Shown: positions 34,392-42,653, counted from the stretch's first letter. The stretch: DNA of 64,000 nucleotides from JAOBAU01 sp034667465 (GCA_034667465.1 JAXDJV010000029.1:1-64000), one strand, 5' to 3'. A program made the numbers and translations. The notes: a model not told the origin generated them from the sequence alone.

Positions 34392-34934
34392 TTACACGCC
34401 GGGTGCCACCCGCAGCAGCGAGAGCGCCGAGCCGAGCGCGTCCGTCGTCGCGGAGTCGAGCTCGCTGGCGATGGCCTGCAGCTTCGTGAGGTAGTCCGCC
34501 AGCGCCTGTCGCTCGCGTCGTGCCTGATCGAGCCCGCGGAACAGCTCGACGCTGACGACGTGCGTCTGCTCGAAGATGAATTTCTGTTCGGCGGCGAGAT
34601 CAACCATCGCCGCGTTGTCGTGCGCGCGGTCGAGATGATTCTTCACGTTGTTGATGGCGGCGATCGTCGCGGCCGGCGCTGCCGGATTCTCCGACGCGCG
34701 TTTGAGTGCGGCGTTGACGCGGTCGAGCGCGCGCGAGATGGCTACGTTGTTCTGGAAGTCGTTCAGCACGCGGCTGGCCTCGGCGAGCTGGCCGACGATG
34801 TACGCATCACGTCTGACGCTGGCGGAAAGGAGTCGGGCGCGTGTTTCGTAGCGCTCGATCGTCACGCGCGGTTCCTGCGCAAACGCGGAGATCGAGACGA
34901 AGAGCAACACGGCGGCGATTGAAAGTCGGCGCAT
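34392..34934 (-). CDS. Secreted helical protein of unknown function
   Basis: A 180-residue exported protein: signal RLSIAAVLLFVSISAFAQ, then almost entirely predicted helix with heptad-like spacing (YETRARLLSASVRRDAYIVG, ARRERQALADYLTKLQAIAS). No domain is recognised. Eleven bases separate it from the hydrolase gene downstream on the same strand. A structural or scaffolding periplasmic role is possible. Confidence 0.7.
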   Translation of the reverse strand: MRRLSIAAVLLFVSISAFAQEPRVTIERYETRARLLSASVRRDAYIVGQLAEASRVLNDFQNNVAISRALDRVNAALKRASENPAAPAATIAAINNVKNHLDRAHDNAAMVDLAAEQKFIFEQTHVVSVELFRGLDQARRERQALADYLTKLQAIASELDSATTDALGSALSLLRVAPGV

Positions 34935-34995
34935 GACAAAGTTCCCCCGTCGTTTTCGACGAGCGGCGCGGCGGAAGGTATCCTGACGCTACACC

Positions 34996-35832
34996 GTGGC
35001 TACACGCGCAGCAGTCGCTTCTCTCACCGTCGCCGCACGCGAGCGCGGACGTTTCTCGACGTGGCTTCAGAAGCGATTCTTCCTGCGCATCCACATGTCG
35101 CTGATTCTCCTCGCGACGATCCTCGCCGGCGTCGTGGCGACGAACGTGATGCTGCAGGTACATCTCAACCGTCTCTGGCTCCGCTACGCGATCGCGGTGC
35201 TGCTGGCCTACGGCGCGTTTCTCTTTCTCGTCAAATGCTGGCTCTTCTACCTCGGCATCCGCGCGCGTCGCGAACGAATGCGCGTAGCGATCGACTGTCC
35301 GATCGATCTGCTCGACGCCGTCTGCGACCTGGGTGACCTCGGCGATATCGGCAACTCCGTCGTTGACGGTCTCGAAAACATGGGCGGCCGTTTCGGTGGC
35401 GGCGGTTCGAGCGGCTCGTGGGCGGAACCTCCGTCGACGTCAGGTATCGTCTCGCCGAGCGGCGGTGGCGGAGGAGGCGGTGGCGGTGGTTTCGACCTCG
35501 GTCTCGACATCGATGACGGCGTGCTGCTGCTGGCCATCGCGGCCGTCCTTGCGATCGTCATCGCCTGCATCTATCTCGTTTACGCCGCGCCGGCGATTCT
35601 TTCCGAGGCCGCGTTCGAAGCGGCGCTCGGCGCGGCGCTGCTGAAGAAAGCGCGCGAAGCGGGATCCGCGAACTGGGTCGGCAGCATCGTCAAAGCGACG
35701 ATCCTTCCGTTCCTCATCATCGCGGCGCTCAGCACGACGGTCGGCTGGTACGCGCAGGTGAAGTGCCCAGGCGCGACGCGACTTCACGATGCACTCTTCT
35801 GCGCGCGGTCGATACAATCACGCGCGCAATGA
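34996..35832 (+). CDS. Membrane protein with glycine-rich linker
   Basis: A 278-residue protein of unknown function from GTG 34996. Hydrophobic segments lie at ~32-52 and ~60-83 (WLRYAIAVLLAYGAFLFLVK), ~175-197 (VLLLAIAAVLAIVIACIYLV) and ~232-250. Between the second and third is a soluble stretch with DLGDLGDIGNSVVDGL and a run of ten glycines followed by FDLGLDID. The Gly-rich tract would form a flexible tether. Its stop overlaps the GNAT start in ATGA. No family is recognised. Confidence 0.75.
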   Translation: MATRAAVASLTVAARERGRFSTWLQKRFFLRIHMSLILLATILAGVVATNVMLQVHLNRLWLRYAIAVLLAYGAFLFLVKCWLFYLGIRARRERMRVAIDCPIDLLDAVCDLGDLGDIGNSVVDGLENMGGRFGGGGSSGSWAEPPSTSGIVSPSGGGGGGGGGGFDLGLDIDDGVLLLAIAAVLAIVIACIYLVYAAPAILSEAAFEAALGAALLKKAREAGSANWVGSIVKATILPFLIIAALSTTVGWYAQVKCPGATRLHDALFCARSIQSRAQ

Positions 35833-36116
35833 CTGACAACACGATCGACGTCAAACACAACTCCGCCGCGCAGCGCTTCGAAGTCATCATCGACGGCCAT
35901 CTGGCCGCGGCGTCATACGAGATGCGCGGCGGGAACATCGTCTTCACACACACGAACGTGCCCGCGGAGTTGTCAGGCCGCGGCATCGCAAACCAGCTCG
36001 CGAAAGCGGCGCTCGGGTACGCGCGTGCGGAGAAACTTCCGGTCGTAGCGGAGTGCCAGTTCATCGCGTCATTCATCAAGCGCAACGACGAATACGCCGA
36101 CCTCCTTACCGGCTGA
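35829..36116 (+). CDS. GNAT-family acetyltransferase (COG2388, small form)
   Basis: A 95-residue protein of the minimal GNAT type. The strand pair RFEVIIDGHLAAASYEMRGG is followed by FTHTNVPAELSGRGIANQLA, whose SGRGIA loop binds the acetyl-CoA pyrophosphate, and VVAECQFIASFIKRNDEY. Length is typical for COG2388. ATG 35829 overlaps the membrane protein stop (ATGA). Substrate unknown. Confidence 0.88.
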   Translation: MTDNTIDVKHNSAAQRFEVIIDGHLAAASYEMRGGNIVFTHTNVPAELSGRGIANQLAKAALGYARAEKLPVVAECQFIASFIKRNDEYADLLTG

Positions 36117-36139
36117 GTTCGATGGAGCCGCCGATTTGT

Positions 36140-36162
36140 CAAGCTGCGATCGTCGCAGCTTG
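36140..36162. terminator. Perfect inverted repeat after the GNAT gene
   Basis: CAAGCTGCGA (36140-36149) pairs exactly with TCGCAGCTTG (36153-36162) around a 3-base loop. No T-tract follows, so it could be a Rho-assisted terminator or an operator for the SWIB promoter that begins 3 bases later. Confidence 0.5.
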
Positions 36163-36164
36163 CG

Positions 36165-36193
36165 TTGACTCCCCCGGCGTTCGAGCGCAGAAT
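36165..36193 (+). promoter_or_regulatory. Probable promoter of the SWIB-domain gene
   Basis: TTGACT (36165-36170), 17-base spacer, CAGAAT (36188-36193), 34 bases before ATG 36227. An AAGGA ribosome site lies at 36215-36219. Confidence 0.6.
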
Positions 36194-36226
36194 CCGCGAA
36201 ACATTTGACACACTAAGGACGGATGC

Positions 36227-36520
36227 ATGGCAACTTCGAAAAAGGCAGCTTCAACCAGCGGATCCAAAGGCGGCGGCAAAGGTCTCGCCGCCGAGGTGCA
36301 GCCGAGCGCTGATCTCGGAGCGATCATCGGCAACACGCCGATGCCGCGTAGTCAGGTAACGAAGAAGGTGTGGGATTACATCAAGGCGAATGGTCTGCAG
36401 GATCAGACCAACAAGCGGATGATCAATGCTGACGACAAGCTGCGGAAGATTTTCGGCGGCAAGGACCAGGTCTCGATGTTCGAGATGACGGCCCTCGTCA
36501 ACAAGCACCTCAAAGCGTAA
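36227..36520 (+). CDS. SWIB/MDM2-domain protein
   Basis: A 97-residue basic protein. The N-terminal ~30 residues are Lys/Ser/Gly-rich (KKAASTSGSKGGGKG). The rest is a complete SWIB fold: PRSQVTKKVWDYIKANGLQD, then MINADDKLRKIFGGKDQVSM and FEMTALVNKHL. In eukaryotes SWIB occurs in chromatin remodelling complexes. In bacteria stand-alone SWIB proteins occur in chlamydiae and various soil phyla and are thought to bind DNA or nucleoid proteins. It stands alone with its own promoter and downstream hairpin. Confidence 0.9.
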   Translation: MATSKKAASTSGSKGGGKGLAAEVQPSADLGAIIGNTPMPRSQVTKKVWDYIKANGLQDQTNKRMINADDKLRKIFGGKDQVSMFEMTALVNKHLKA

Positions 36521-36530
36521 CGCGCACCAC

Positions 36531-36556
36531 GCGGGGCCGGTTCACGCCGGCCCCGC
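36531..36556. terminator. GC-rich terminator hairpin between SWIB gene and purF
   Basis: Ten-base stem GCGGGGCCGG (36531-36540) / CCGGCCCCGC (36547-36556) with a 6-base loop, between convergent genes. No U-tract on either side, so efficiency is uncertain. Confidence 0.65.
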
Positions 36557-36568
36557 AGCACGCGTCCC

Positions 36569-38059
36569 TCACGCGTGCGCCGGCATCACATCCACCGCTG
36601 ACTTCTCCTCGTTCACGACGGGATAACGTCCGGTGAAGCATGCCGTGCAGTAAACCTTCCGCGGATCCTCATCGGGCCGCTTCGCCGCTTCGAGCATCCC
36701 TTCTTCCGAAAGGTAGCCGAGCGAATCCGCTTCGATGAACTCGCGAATCGCTTCGATGCTGTTCGCGCTGGCGATGAGCTCGCGCCGCTGCGGCGTGTCG
36801 ATGCCGTAGTAACAGGGACCTGTCGTCGGCGGCGACGAGATGCGCATGTGCACTTCGGTCGCGCCGAACTGCCGCATCATCCGCACGATCTTCTTCGACG
36901 TCGTGCCGCGCACGATCGAGTCGTCGACGAGGATGACGCGTTTGCCCGCCACGATCTCGCGCACCGGATTCAGTTTCACTTTCACGCCGAAGTGGCGGAT
37001 GGACTGCTTCGGCTCGATGAAGGTCCGCGCGACGTAGTGGTTGCGGACGATGCCGAACTCGAACGGGATGCCCGATTCGTGCGCGTAGCCGAGCGCCGCG
37101 AAGACGCCGGAGTCGGGGACGGGAACGACGATGTCGGCGGCGACAGCGTGTTCGCGCGCGAGTTGTGCGCCGAAGCGCTTGCGAACGTCGGCGACGTTGT
37201 TGCCGAAGATAACGGAGTCAGGTCGCGCGAAGTAGACGTGCTCGAAGATGCAGCGCGCTTCGCGCACCGATGGGAATTGATGCGCGACGCGAACGCCGTG
37301 CTTTTCGATGGCAACGACTTCGCCGGCGCGGATCTCGCGCACGACGTCGGCGCCGATGAGATCGAACGCGCACGTTTCGGAAGAGACCGCGATGGCGTCG
37401 TCGAGCCGTCCCAGGACGAGCGGGCGGAAACCGTATGGATCGCGCGCAGCGAACATGCGGCCGGGCGAGAGGAGCGCGACGGAGTAGGCGCCTTTCACCC
37501 GCGAGAGCGCATCGATGAACGCGCGCTCGAGATCGGGCTCTTTCGAGCGCGCGATCAGATGCACGATGACTTCGGTATCCGACATCGTGTTGAAGATCGC
37601 CCCCTCGGCTTCCAGCTGGCGGCGGAGTTCTGCGCCGTTGACGAGGTTGCCGTTGTGCGCGAGCGCTAGCGGTCCTTTATTCGTCGACGCGACGAGCGGC
37701 TGCGCGTTGCAGAGCATCGAGCCGCCGGCGGTCGAGTAGCGGACGTGACCGACCGCTGAATCGCCGGGGAGGCGCGCGAGGCGCGTCTCGTTGAAGATGT
37801 CGGCGACATAGCCCATCTCCTTCTCGACGTGAATCTGCGGCGTGCCGGGATTGATGATCTGTTCGCCTGCGCCGCTGGAACCGATCGCTTCACCGATGTT
37901 CGCTTCGGAACGGGTCGGCTCGCGCGAGACGGAGGCGATGCCGGCGCTCTCCTGTCCGCGGTGCTGCAGCGCGTAAAGGCCGAGGTAGACGAGGTTCGCG
38001 GCATCCTTGTGATTGAGGATGCCGAAGACGCCGCATTCGTCATGGAACTTGTCGAACAT
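36569..38059 (-). CDS. purF: Amidophosphoribosyltransferase
   Basis: A 496-residue enzyme for the first committed step of purine synthesis, PRPP plus glutamine to phosphoribosylamine (EC 2.4.2.14). After a short propeptide the Ntn nucleophile is Cys9 (DECGVFGILN). GHVRYSTAGG and LAHNGNLVNG are glutaminase motifs, and VILVDDSIVRGTTS is the PRPP-binding loop. Cys residues in CIFEHVYFARPDS and CTACFTGRYP match the 4Fe-4S ligands of the Bacillus-type enzyme, unlike the cluster-free E. coli type. It is the last gene of a minus-strand run starting at purL. Confidence 0.96.
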   Translation of the reverse strand: MFDKFHDECGVFGILNHKDAANLVYLGLYALQHRGQESAGIASVSREPTRSEANIGEAIGSSGAGEQIINPGTPQIHVEKEMGYVADIFNETRLARLPGDSAVGHVRYSTAGGSMLCNAQPLVASTNKGPLALAHNGNLVNGAELRRQLEAEGAIFNTMSDTEVIVHLIARSKEPDLERAFIDALSRVKGAYSVALLSPGRMFAARDPYGFRPLVLGRLDDAIAVSSETCAFDLIGADVVREIRAGEVVAIEKHGVRVAHQFPSVREARCIFEHVYFARPDSVIFGNNVADVRKRFGAQLAREHAVAADIVVPVPDSGVFAALGYAHESGIPFEFGIVRNHYVARTFIEPKQSIRHFGVKVKLNPVREIVAGKRVILVDDSIVRGTTSKKIVRMMRQFGATEVHMRISSPPTTGPCYYGIDTPQRRELIASANSIEAIREFIEADSLGYLSEEGMLEAAKRPDEDPRKVYCTACFTGRYPVVNEEKSAVDVMPAHA

Positions 38060-38074
38060 GGGGAGAGTTGCAGT

Positions 38075-38875
38075 CTAACGCAGCGAGCGAATCATCTCGA
38101 TTTGCCGGACCGTTCGTTGAGCGCCAACACGCTCGAGGAACGCAGCAATCCCGGGATCGCGATCGTCGACGTTGAGGATGCGCAGCGGTTTCGCGGCTCT
38201 CGTTGCTGCGGCGTTCAGGAGCTTCCGCCCGAGTCCCGCCCGCCGCCCGCCCTTCGAAACCGCGAGCAGCGGCAGATCGCCCGTTTTCGGGAACACGATG
38301 ACGGCGCCGTGGTCATCGCCGAGGGCGACGTATGGTTCTTTTGCTCGGCGAAGGGACGCGACGTCGTTTTGCCAGGATGGGGCGACGTCTGCCCAGGTTT
38401 TGATTTGTTCAAGGTCGACATTGGCGAGCTCACGTGCGTGTGCGCGCTCTTTCGCTTCGAAGGTCCAACATTGGAAGTGGCGCGTCTCTTCGAAGCCGAG
38501 GTTTCGGTATAGCGCAGCGGCTTTTTCGTTTGCTTCGAGGACTTCAAGAACGTACGCGGTTTTTCCGCGTTCGCGCAGGAGCTCGAACGACGCATCCATC
38601 ACAGAGCGACCGAGACCTGTGCGTCGGTGGGACGGAACGACGCCGGTGCCGCTGTCGTACGCACGCTCCCCGTCGACGCCGTTCAGCGTGAACGCGACCA
38701 TGCGGTCGCCGTCGAACGCGCCGATGGAGGCGGTGAGATCGACGCCGCGTCTGGCGATGATCTCGGTCAGACGCGCTTCGTCGAGGGCAAAGGGGACGAG
38801 GTAGTCGGAGAAGGATTCGTTGAAGCAGGCGAGAAGCGTCGCGAAGTCGCTGGACGTGAGGGGACGGATGTTCAT
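38075..38875 (-). CDS. GNAT-family N-acetyltransferase
   Basis: A 266-residue protein. The N-terminal GNAT domain has DSGTGVVPSHRRTGLGRSVM, where RRTGLG is the acetyl-CoA loop, and VLEANEKAAALYRNLGF. The C-terminal half looks like a second, degenerate GNAT fold (GGRRAGLGRKLLNAA...AAFLERVGA), giving a tandem arrangement. Its ATG overlaps the PIN toxin stop in ATGA and it ends 15 bases before purF. It is therefore embedded in the purine run. Substrate unknown. Confidence 0.85.
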   Translation of the reverse strand: MNIRPLTSSDFATLLACFNESFSDYLVPFALDEARLTEIIARRGVDLTASIGAFDGDRMVAFTLNGVDGERAYDSGTGVVPSHRRTGLGRSVMDASFELLRERGKTAYVLEVLEANEKAAALYRNLGFEETRHFQCWTFEAKERAHARELANVDLEQIKTWADVAPSWQNDVASLRRAKEPYVALGDDHGAVIVFPKTGDLPLLAVSKGGRRAGLGRKLLNAAATRAAKPLRILNVDDRDPGIAAFLERVGAQRTVRQIEMIRSLR

Positions 38876-39297
38876 GTTAGAACGGCGAATCCTTCCGCGC
38901 GGGCGGCGGTGGCGAGACGGTTGTCGAAGGTGACGAAGTCGAGTGGACGGTTGCTAAGTTCGGCGGATGCGACGAGCGCCGCGGCAAGTTGAATGGCGTC
39001 GCCGGCGCGCAAAGCATGTCGTGAGACTACCGACAGCGCAACGTCCGTGACGTCGACAATCTCACCGAGCGTAACCCATCGATTGCTCAAGGCCGCAAAC
39101 CGGAGGTCCGCGGCGTAGTCTGCCTCCTGGCTGAGAAGCTTCGCATGTCGACGACGCCAGATCGAACTACTGATCTCGACTGGCGTAATGAATGACGACA
39201 CGATGGAGTCATCCTGGCTCAGGATCCTTTGGGCGCGAAGCGTGTGAACGTCTTCGATAATCAAAGGGAACAGCGCGGACGAATCCCAGAACTTCAT
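38872..39297 (-). CDS. PIN-domain toxin (VapC-like ribonuclease)
   Basis: A 141-residue PIN-domain protein. The acidic active-site residues are visible in MKFWDSSALFPL (first Asp), ITPVEISSSIW (Glu), LRAGDAIQLAAAL (Asp) and DFVTFDNRLATAA (Asp). VapC toxins cleave tRNA or rRNA when not bound by antitoxin. The start overlaps the stop of the antitoxin gene in ATGA, and its own stop overlaps the GNAT start, so it is coupled on both sides. Confidence 0.9.
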   Translation of the reverse strand: MKFWDSSALFPLIIEDVHTLRAQRILSQDDSIVSSFITPVEISSSIWRRRHAKLLSQEADYAADLRFAALSNRWVTLGEIVDVTDVALSVVSRHALRAGDAIQLAAALVASAELSNRPLDFVTFDNRLATAARAEGFAVLT

Positions 39298-39620
39298 CGG
39301 AGATCGTCGTCGTTGTGACGTTCGGCCAGAAACTCCTCGAGTAAGCCCGGGATCTTCGCGAGCGGTCGCGTGAAGAAGTCCTCCGGGAACGGCCTGAAGC
39401 CGTGCTTCAGCTTTCCTTCGCGCACGAGTTCGTCGATGCGTTCGTATGCGCGCGTCTGATCGTCGATCGTTCCGTCTTCCCTCAGGAAGTGATACTTCGG
39501 CATCGGCGCCACTTCCGCCACTGTCTGGTTGCGCACCACGATCTCCACCGGCTCGCCGGCTTTCACTTCTTCGAGCAAATCGTCCACATTGCGGCGAACT
39601 TCTGCGATCTCGGCGGTCAT
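39294..39620 (-). CDS. Phd/YefM-type antitoxin with extended C-terminus
   Basis: A 108-residue antitoxin. The N-terminal AbrB/Phd-like DNA-binding part (EIRRN-style: MTAEIAEVRRNVDDLLEEV, then GEPVEIVVRNQTVAEVAPM) should bind the operator. The C-terminal segment with YHFLREDG, RAYERIDELVREGK and FPEDFFTRPLAKIPGLLEEF should wrap the PIN toxin. ATG 39620 overlaps the stop of the small upstream Phd-like gene (ATGA), and its stop overlaps the toxin start. Confidence 0.82.
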   Translation of the reverse strand: MTAEIAEVRRNVDDLLEEVKAGEPVEIVVRNQTVAEVAPMPKYHFLREDGTIDDQTRAYERIDELVREGKLKHGFRPFPEDFFTRPLAKIPGLLEEFLAERHNDDDLR

Positions 39621-39784
39621 TTCGGTGGTTCCTCGTCTGCCGGTTCCGTCTTCTTCGTCGGCGGCCGCAGCAACGCAAACGGCTTGTCGTTTTCGCAAAT
39701 CACGAATGTCTCGCCGGTCGCCTGGACTTCGCCGACCAGTTCGACGATTCGCGCTTTGAACTCCGACACGTCGATCTTCTTCAC
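39617..39784 (-). CDS. Second small Phd/YefM-like protein (55 aa)
   Basis: A 55-residue frame from GTG 39784 that reads KKIDVSEFKARIVELVGEV, then TGETFVICENDKPFALLRPP and a charged tail KKTEPADEEPPK. The SEFKA...TGE...V...KPFALL pattern is the Phd/YefM DNA-binding half. The stop overlaps the next antitoxin start in ATGA, and the GTG is 19 bases after purL. It lacks a long toxin-binding tail, so it may act as an accessory repressor. The short length makes it easy to miss. Confidence 0.75.
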   Translation of the reverse strand: MKKIDVSEFKARIVELVGEVQATGETFVICENDKPFALLRPPTKKTEPADEEPPK

Positions 39785-39803
39785 TCTCCGAGTGTAACGC
39801 CGC

Positions 39804-42089
39804 TCAGTGCGCGAGGACTTCCGGCACCTCTTCGCCGACGCCGCGGATGACGTCGTCAGGCGTGTCTCCTCCGAGGAGTAGAGCGAACGCGGAGCGCCAG
39901 ATACGAGTCAGTTCGGGTGTCGTTGTGCGGATCAGCGGAACGCCGTCGCGCTCGATGAGGAACATCGCGGTTTCGGTGCGACCGATCTGCCGCGCGGGGA
40001 CGCGGGCTTTGGATGCGCGGGCGAGGAGCGCGTCGGTCTGGTCGTTCGCGCACGAGACGATTGCGCGCGCCTGCGATTCACTGAAGAGCAGCGCGATCGC
40101 GTCGAGGTCGGTCGCGTAGTTCGCGAGCTCGATGTGGCCGCCGATGCCGCCCACTGCGCATTCTGCGAGCGCGATGGCCAGGCCGCCGTTGGAGATGTCA
40201 TGGACGCTCTGCACGAGCTTGTTCTCGGCGAGTGCGAGCAGCAGTTCGATCAGCGCGCGCTCGCGCTCGAGGTCGACGCGCGGCGGTGCGGCCAGCGCTT
40301 CCGGCATGTTCGCCTGCTGCCATTCCGAGCCGCCGAGCTCTTCGGTCGTTGCCCCGAGGATGATGATGTCGAGTCCCGGCTTCGGGAACGTCACGCCGCG
40401 GCCGGTCTCTTCGTCGTCGAGGATGCCGACCATGCCGACGGTCGGCGTTGGATAGACGGCGTTCCCTTCCGTCTCGTTGTAGAACGACACGTTGCCGGAA
40501 ACGACCGGCGTGTCGAGCGCGACGCACGCCTCGCTGATGCCGCGGATCGCTTCGCTGAACTGCCACATGATGTCGGGGCGTTCCGGTGAGCCGAAGTTGA
40601 GACAGTCGGTGATCGCCACCGGCCGCGCGCCGCTTGCCGCAATGTTGCGCGCCGCTTCCGCGACCGCCTGCTTTCCCCCTTCGTATGGATCGAGGTAGCA
40701 GTAGACCGGATTCACGTCCGAAGTCATCGCCAGCGCGCGACCTGTTCCCTTCACGCGAACCACTGCCGCATCGCGCCGCTCCGGACCGGCGAGCGTGTTC
40801 GTGCGCACCGTCGTGTCGTACTGCTCCCAGATCCAGTGCTTCGAGCAGAGGTTCGGCGATGCGACGAGGCGCAGCAGTTCATCGGTGAGATCGCCGTCGT
40901 CAACACGTTGACGATCGAGCAGCGGCGTCACCGCATCGGCATATGCCGGTCTCGCGATCGGCCGTTCGTAAACCGGCGCTTCGGTCGAGATCGGATCGAC
41001 CGGAATCGCCGCGACCTCTTCACCGTGCCAGATCAATCGGACGAAGCCGTCGTCGGTCACTTCGCCGACGACCGCGGCGTTCAGATCCCAGCGCTCGAAG
41101 ACGCGCAGCACTTCATCCTCGCGCCCTTTCTTCGCGACGATCAGCATCCGTTCCTGCGATTCGCTGAGCATGATCTCGTACGGAGTCATGCCGCTCTCGC
41201 GGACCGGAACACGATCGAGCTCCATCCGCACGCCGGTGCCGCCGCGTCCCGCCATCTCGAACGATGACGACGTCAGTCCGGCCGCCCCCATGTCCTGAAT
41301 GCCGACGACCGCATCGGTGTCCATGATCTCGAGACACGCTTCGAGGAGCAGCTTCTCCGTGAACGGATCGCCGACCTGCACCGTCGGCCGCTTCTCTTCC
41401 GACGCTTCGTCGAACTCGGCCGACGCCATCGTCGCGCCATGAATGCCGTCGCGTCCCGTCTTCGAGCCGACATAGATGACGGGGTTGCCGACGCCGCTCG
41501 CCGTTCCTTTGAAGATCTTCTCTTTCTTCGTGACGCCGAGCGCAAACACATTCACGAGGATGTTGCCGTTGTATGAGCGATGAAACGACGTCTCGCCGCC
41601 GACGGTCGGAATGCCGATGCAGTTCCCGTAGCCGCTGATGCCTCGCACGACGCCGTCGACGAGGTACTTCATTCGTGGCGCGTCGAGCGCACCGAAACGG
41701 AGTGAGTCGAGACAGGCGATCGGCCGCGCGCCCATCGTGAAAATGTCGCGCAGGATTCCGCCGACGCCGGTCGCCGCGCCCTGATACGGCTCGATGTACG
41801 ACGGATGGTTGTGCGACTCCATCTTGAACGCTGCCACCCAGCCGTCGCCGATGTCGATGACGCCGGCGTTCTCGCCCGGTCCCTGCACGACGCGCGGGCC
41901 GCTGGTCGGGAACTTCCGAAGATGCACGCGCGACGATTTGTACGAGCAGTGCTCCGACCACATCACCGAAAAGATGCCGAGCTCGGTGTAGTTCGGAGCG
42001 CGGCCGAGGATCTGTTCGATGCGCTGGTATTCGTCGGGAGTGATGCCGTGCGACGCCACGACGTCAGGTGTGATCTCCGGCTGATTCAT
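39804..42089 (-). CDS. purL: Phosphoribosylformylglycinamidine synthase subunit PurL
   Basis: A 761-residue small-type PurL converting FGAR to FGAM with ATP and ammonia (EC 6.3.5.3), working with PurQ and PurS, which are not in the window. Family motifs: LGIFSVMWSEHCSYKSSR, GPGENAGVIDIGDG, FKMESHNHPSYIEPYQGAATG, VGIQDMGAAGLTSSSFEM and VHDISNGGLAIALAE. Length fits the PurLQS system rather than the ~1300-residue PurL. It heads the minus-strand run that ends with purF. Confidence 0.97.
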   Translation of the reverse strand: MNQPEITPDVVASHGITPDEYQRIEQILGRAPNYTELGIFSVMWSEHCSYKSSRVHLRKFPTSGPRVVQGPGENAGVIDIGDGWVAAFKMESHNHPSYIEPYQGAATGVGGILRDIFTMGARPIACLDSLRFGALDAPRMKYLVDGVVRGISGYGNCIGIPTVGGETSFHRSYNGNILVNVFALGVTKKEKIFKGTASGVGNPVIYVGSKTGRDGIHGATMASAEFDEASEEKRPTVQVGDPFTEKLLLEACLEIMDTDAVVGIQDMGAAGLTSSSFEMAGRGGTGVRMELDRVPVRESGMTPYEIMLSESQERMLIVAKKGREDEVLRVFERWDLNAAVVGEVTDDGFVRLIWHGEEVAAIPVDPISTEAPVYERPIARPAYADAVTPLLDRQRVDDGDLTDELLRLVASPNLCSKHWIWEQYDTTVRTNTLAGPERRDAAVVRVKGTGRALAMTSDVNPVYCYLDPYEGGKQAVAEAARNIAASGARPVAITDCLNFGSPERPDIMWQFSEAIRGISEACVALDTPVVSGNVSFYNETEGNAVYPTPTVGMVGILDDEETGRGVTFPKPGLDIIILGATTEELGGSEWQQANMPEALAAPPRVDLERERALIELLLALAENKLVQSVHDISNGGLAIALAECAVGGIGGHIELANYATDLDAIALLFSESQARAIVSCANDQTDALLARASKARVPARQIGRTETAMFLIERDGVPLIRTTTPELTRIWRSAFALLLGGDTPDDVIRGVGEEVPEVLAH

Positions 42090-42112
42090 GCGGCGCGGAT
42101 TGTATCGAACGA

Positions 42113-42142
42113 ATGAAGGCCGGCGCGGACGCCGGCCTTCAT
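42113..42142 (-). terminator. Hairpin terminator downstream of the Spy/CpxP-like gene
   Basis: Perfect stem AAGGCCGGCG (42116-42125) / CGCCGGCCTT (42130-42139), extendable to ATGAAGG/CCTTCAT, with a 4-base loop. On the minus strand it is followed by CATTCGTTCG, a weak T-content tail. Confidence 0.65.
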
Positions 42143-42191
42143 CACGGCCACCGTGGCGGCGGTGGCGGAGGCGGTGGAGCGGGCGGGCGTC

Positions 42192-42653
42192 TCAGCGCGG
42201 CGGCTGCGGGGGGCGGGGCGGGCCTTCGTGGTCGCGGAGGAACTGCACCGCGGCCTCGAAGGCTTCGTACTTTGATTTCTGTTCCGCCGTCAGCGACGCT
42301 TCGAACTTCGCGTCGAGCGCGTCATGCGCCGCTTTGATCTGATCACCGATCGTTCGGATGGCGATCATCTGCGTGCCGATCGCGCACGAGTCGGTCGACT
42401 TTCCTTCGAGCAGCGTGCCGAGCTGTTCCTGCGCTTCGCGCTGCTTTTCGAACAGCGGCTGCGTCGACGTTTCGAACGCGGCCCGCGCAGCTTCCCACGC
42501 CGCTTTCTGCTCGGCGGTGAGATTCAGATACGCGATGAGCGGATCGGGACCGGCGGGACGCGGCGGTCCGCCTCCGGGCGGCGGTCCCTGTTGCGTGAAG
42601 GCGGCGGTGGCGGTGGCGAGAACGAGCGTGAGAATGAGTGCGATTCGTTTCAT
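42192..42653 (-). CDS. Periplasmic Spy/CpxP-like (LTXXQ) protein
   Basis: A 153-residue exported protein: signal RIALILTLVLATATAAF, a Pro/Gly stretch (QQGPPPGGGPPRPAGP), then a helical region with two LTXXQ-type motifs, LNLTAEQKAAWEAA and ASLTAEQKSKYEAF. In enterobacteria such proteins are periplasmic chaperones or inhibitors of the CpxA sensor. ATG 42653 is chosen for the signal peptide and the GAAAGGAG ribosome site just upstream. It is divergent from a histidine kinase/OmpR regulator pair, the same geometry as cpxP and cpxRA. Confidence 0.82.
   Translation of the reverse strand: MKRIALILTLVLATATAAFTQQGPPPGGGPPRPAGPDPLIAYLNLTAEQKAAWEAARAAFETSTQPLFEKQREAQEQLGTLLEGKSTDSCAIGTQMIAIRTIGDQIKAAHDALDAKFEASLTAEQKSKYEAFEAAVQFLRDHEGPPRPPQPPR

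Noticed and set aside
39298..39678. Upstream extension of the PIN toxin frame
   Set aside because: It overlaps the antitoxin gene and is Arg-rich shadow sequence; MKFWDSSALF at 39297 is the family's N-terminus.
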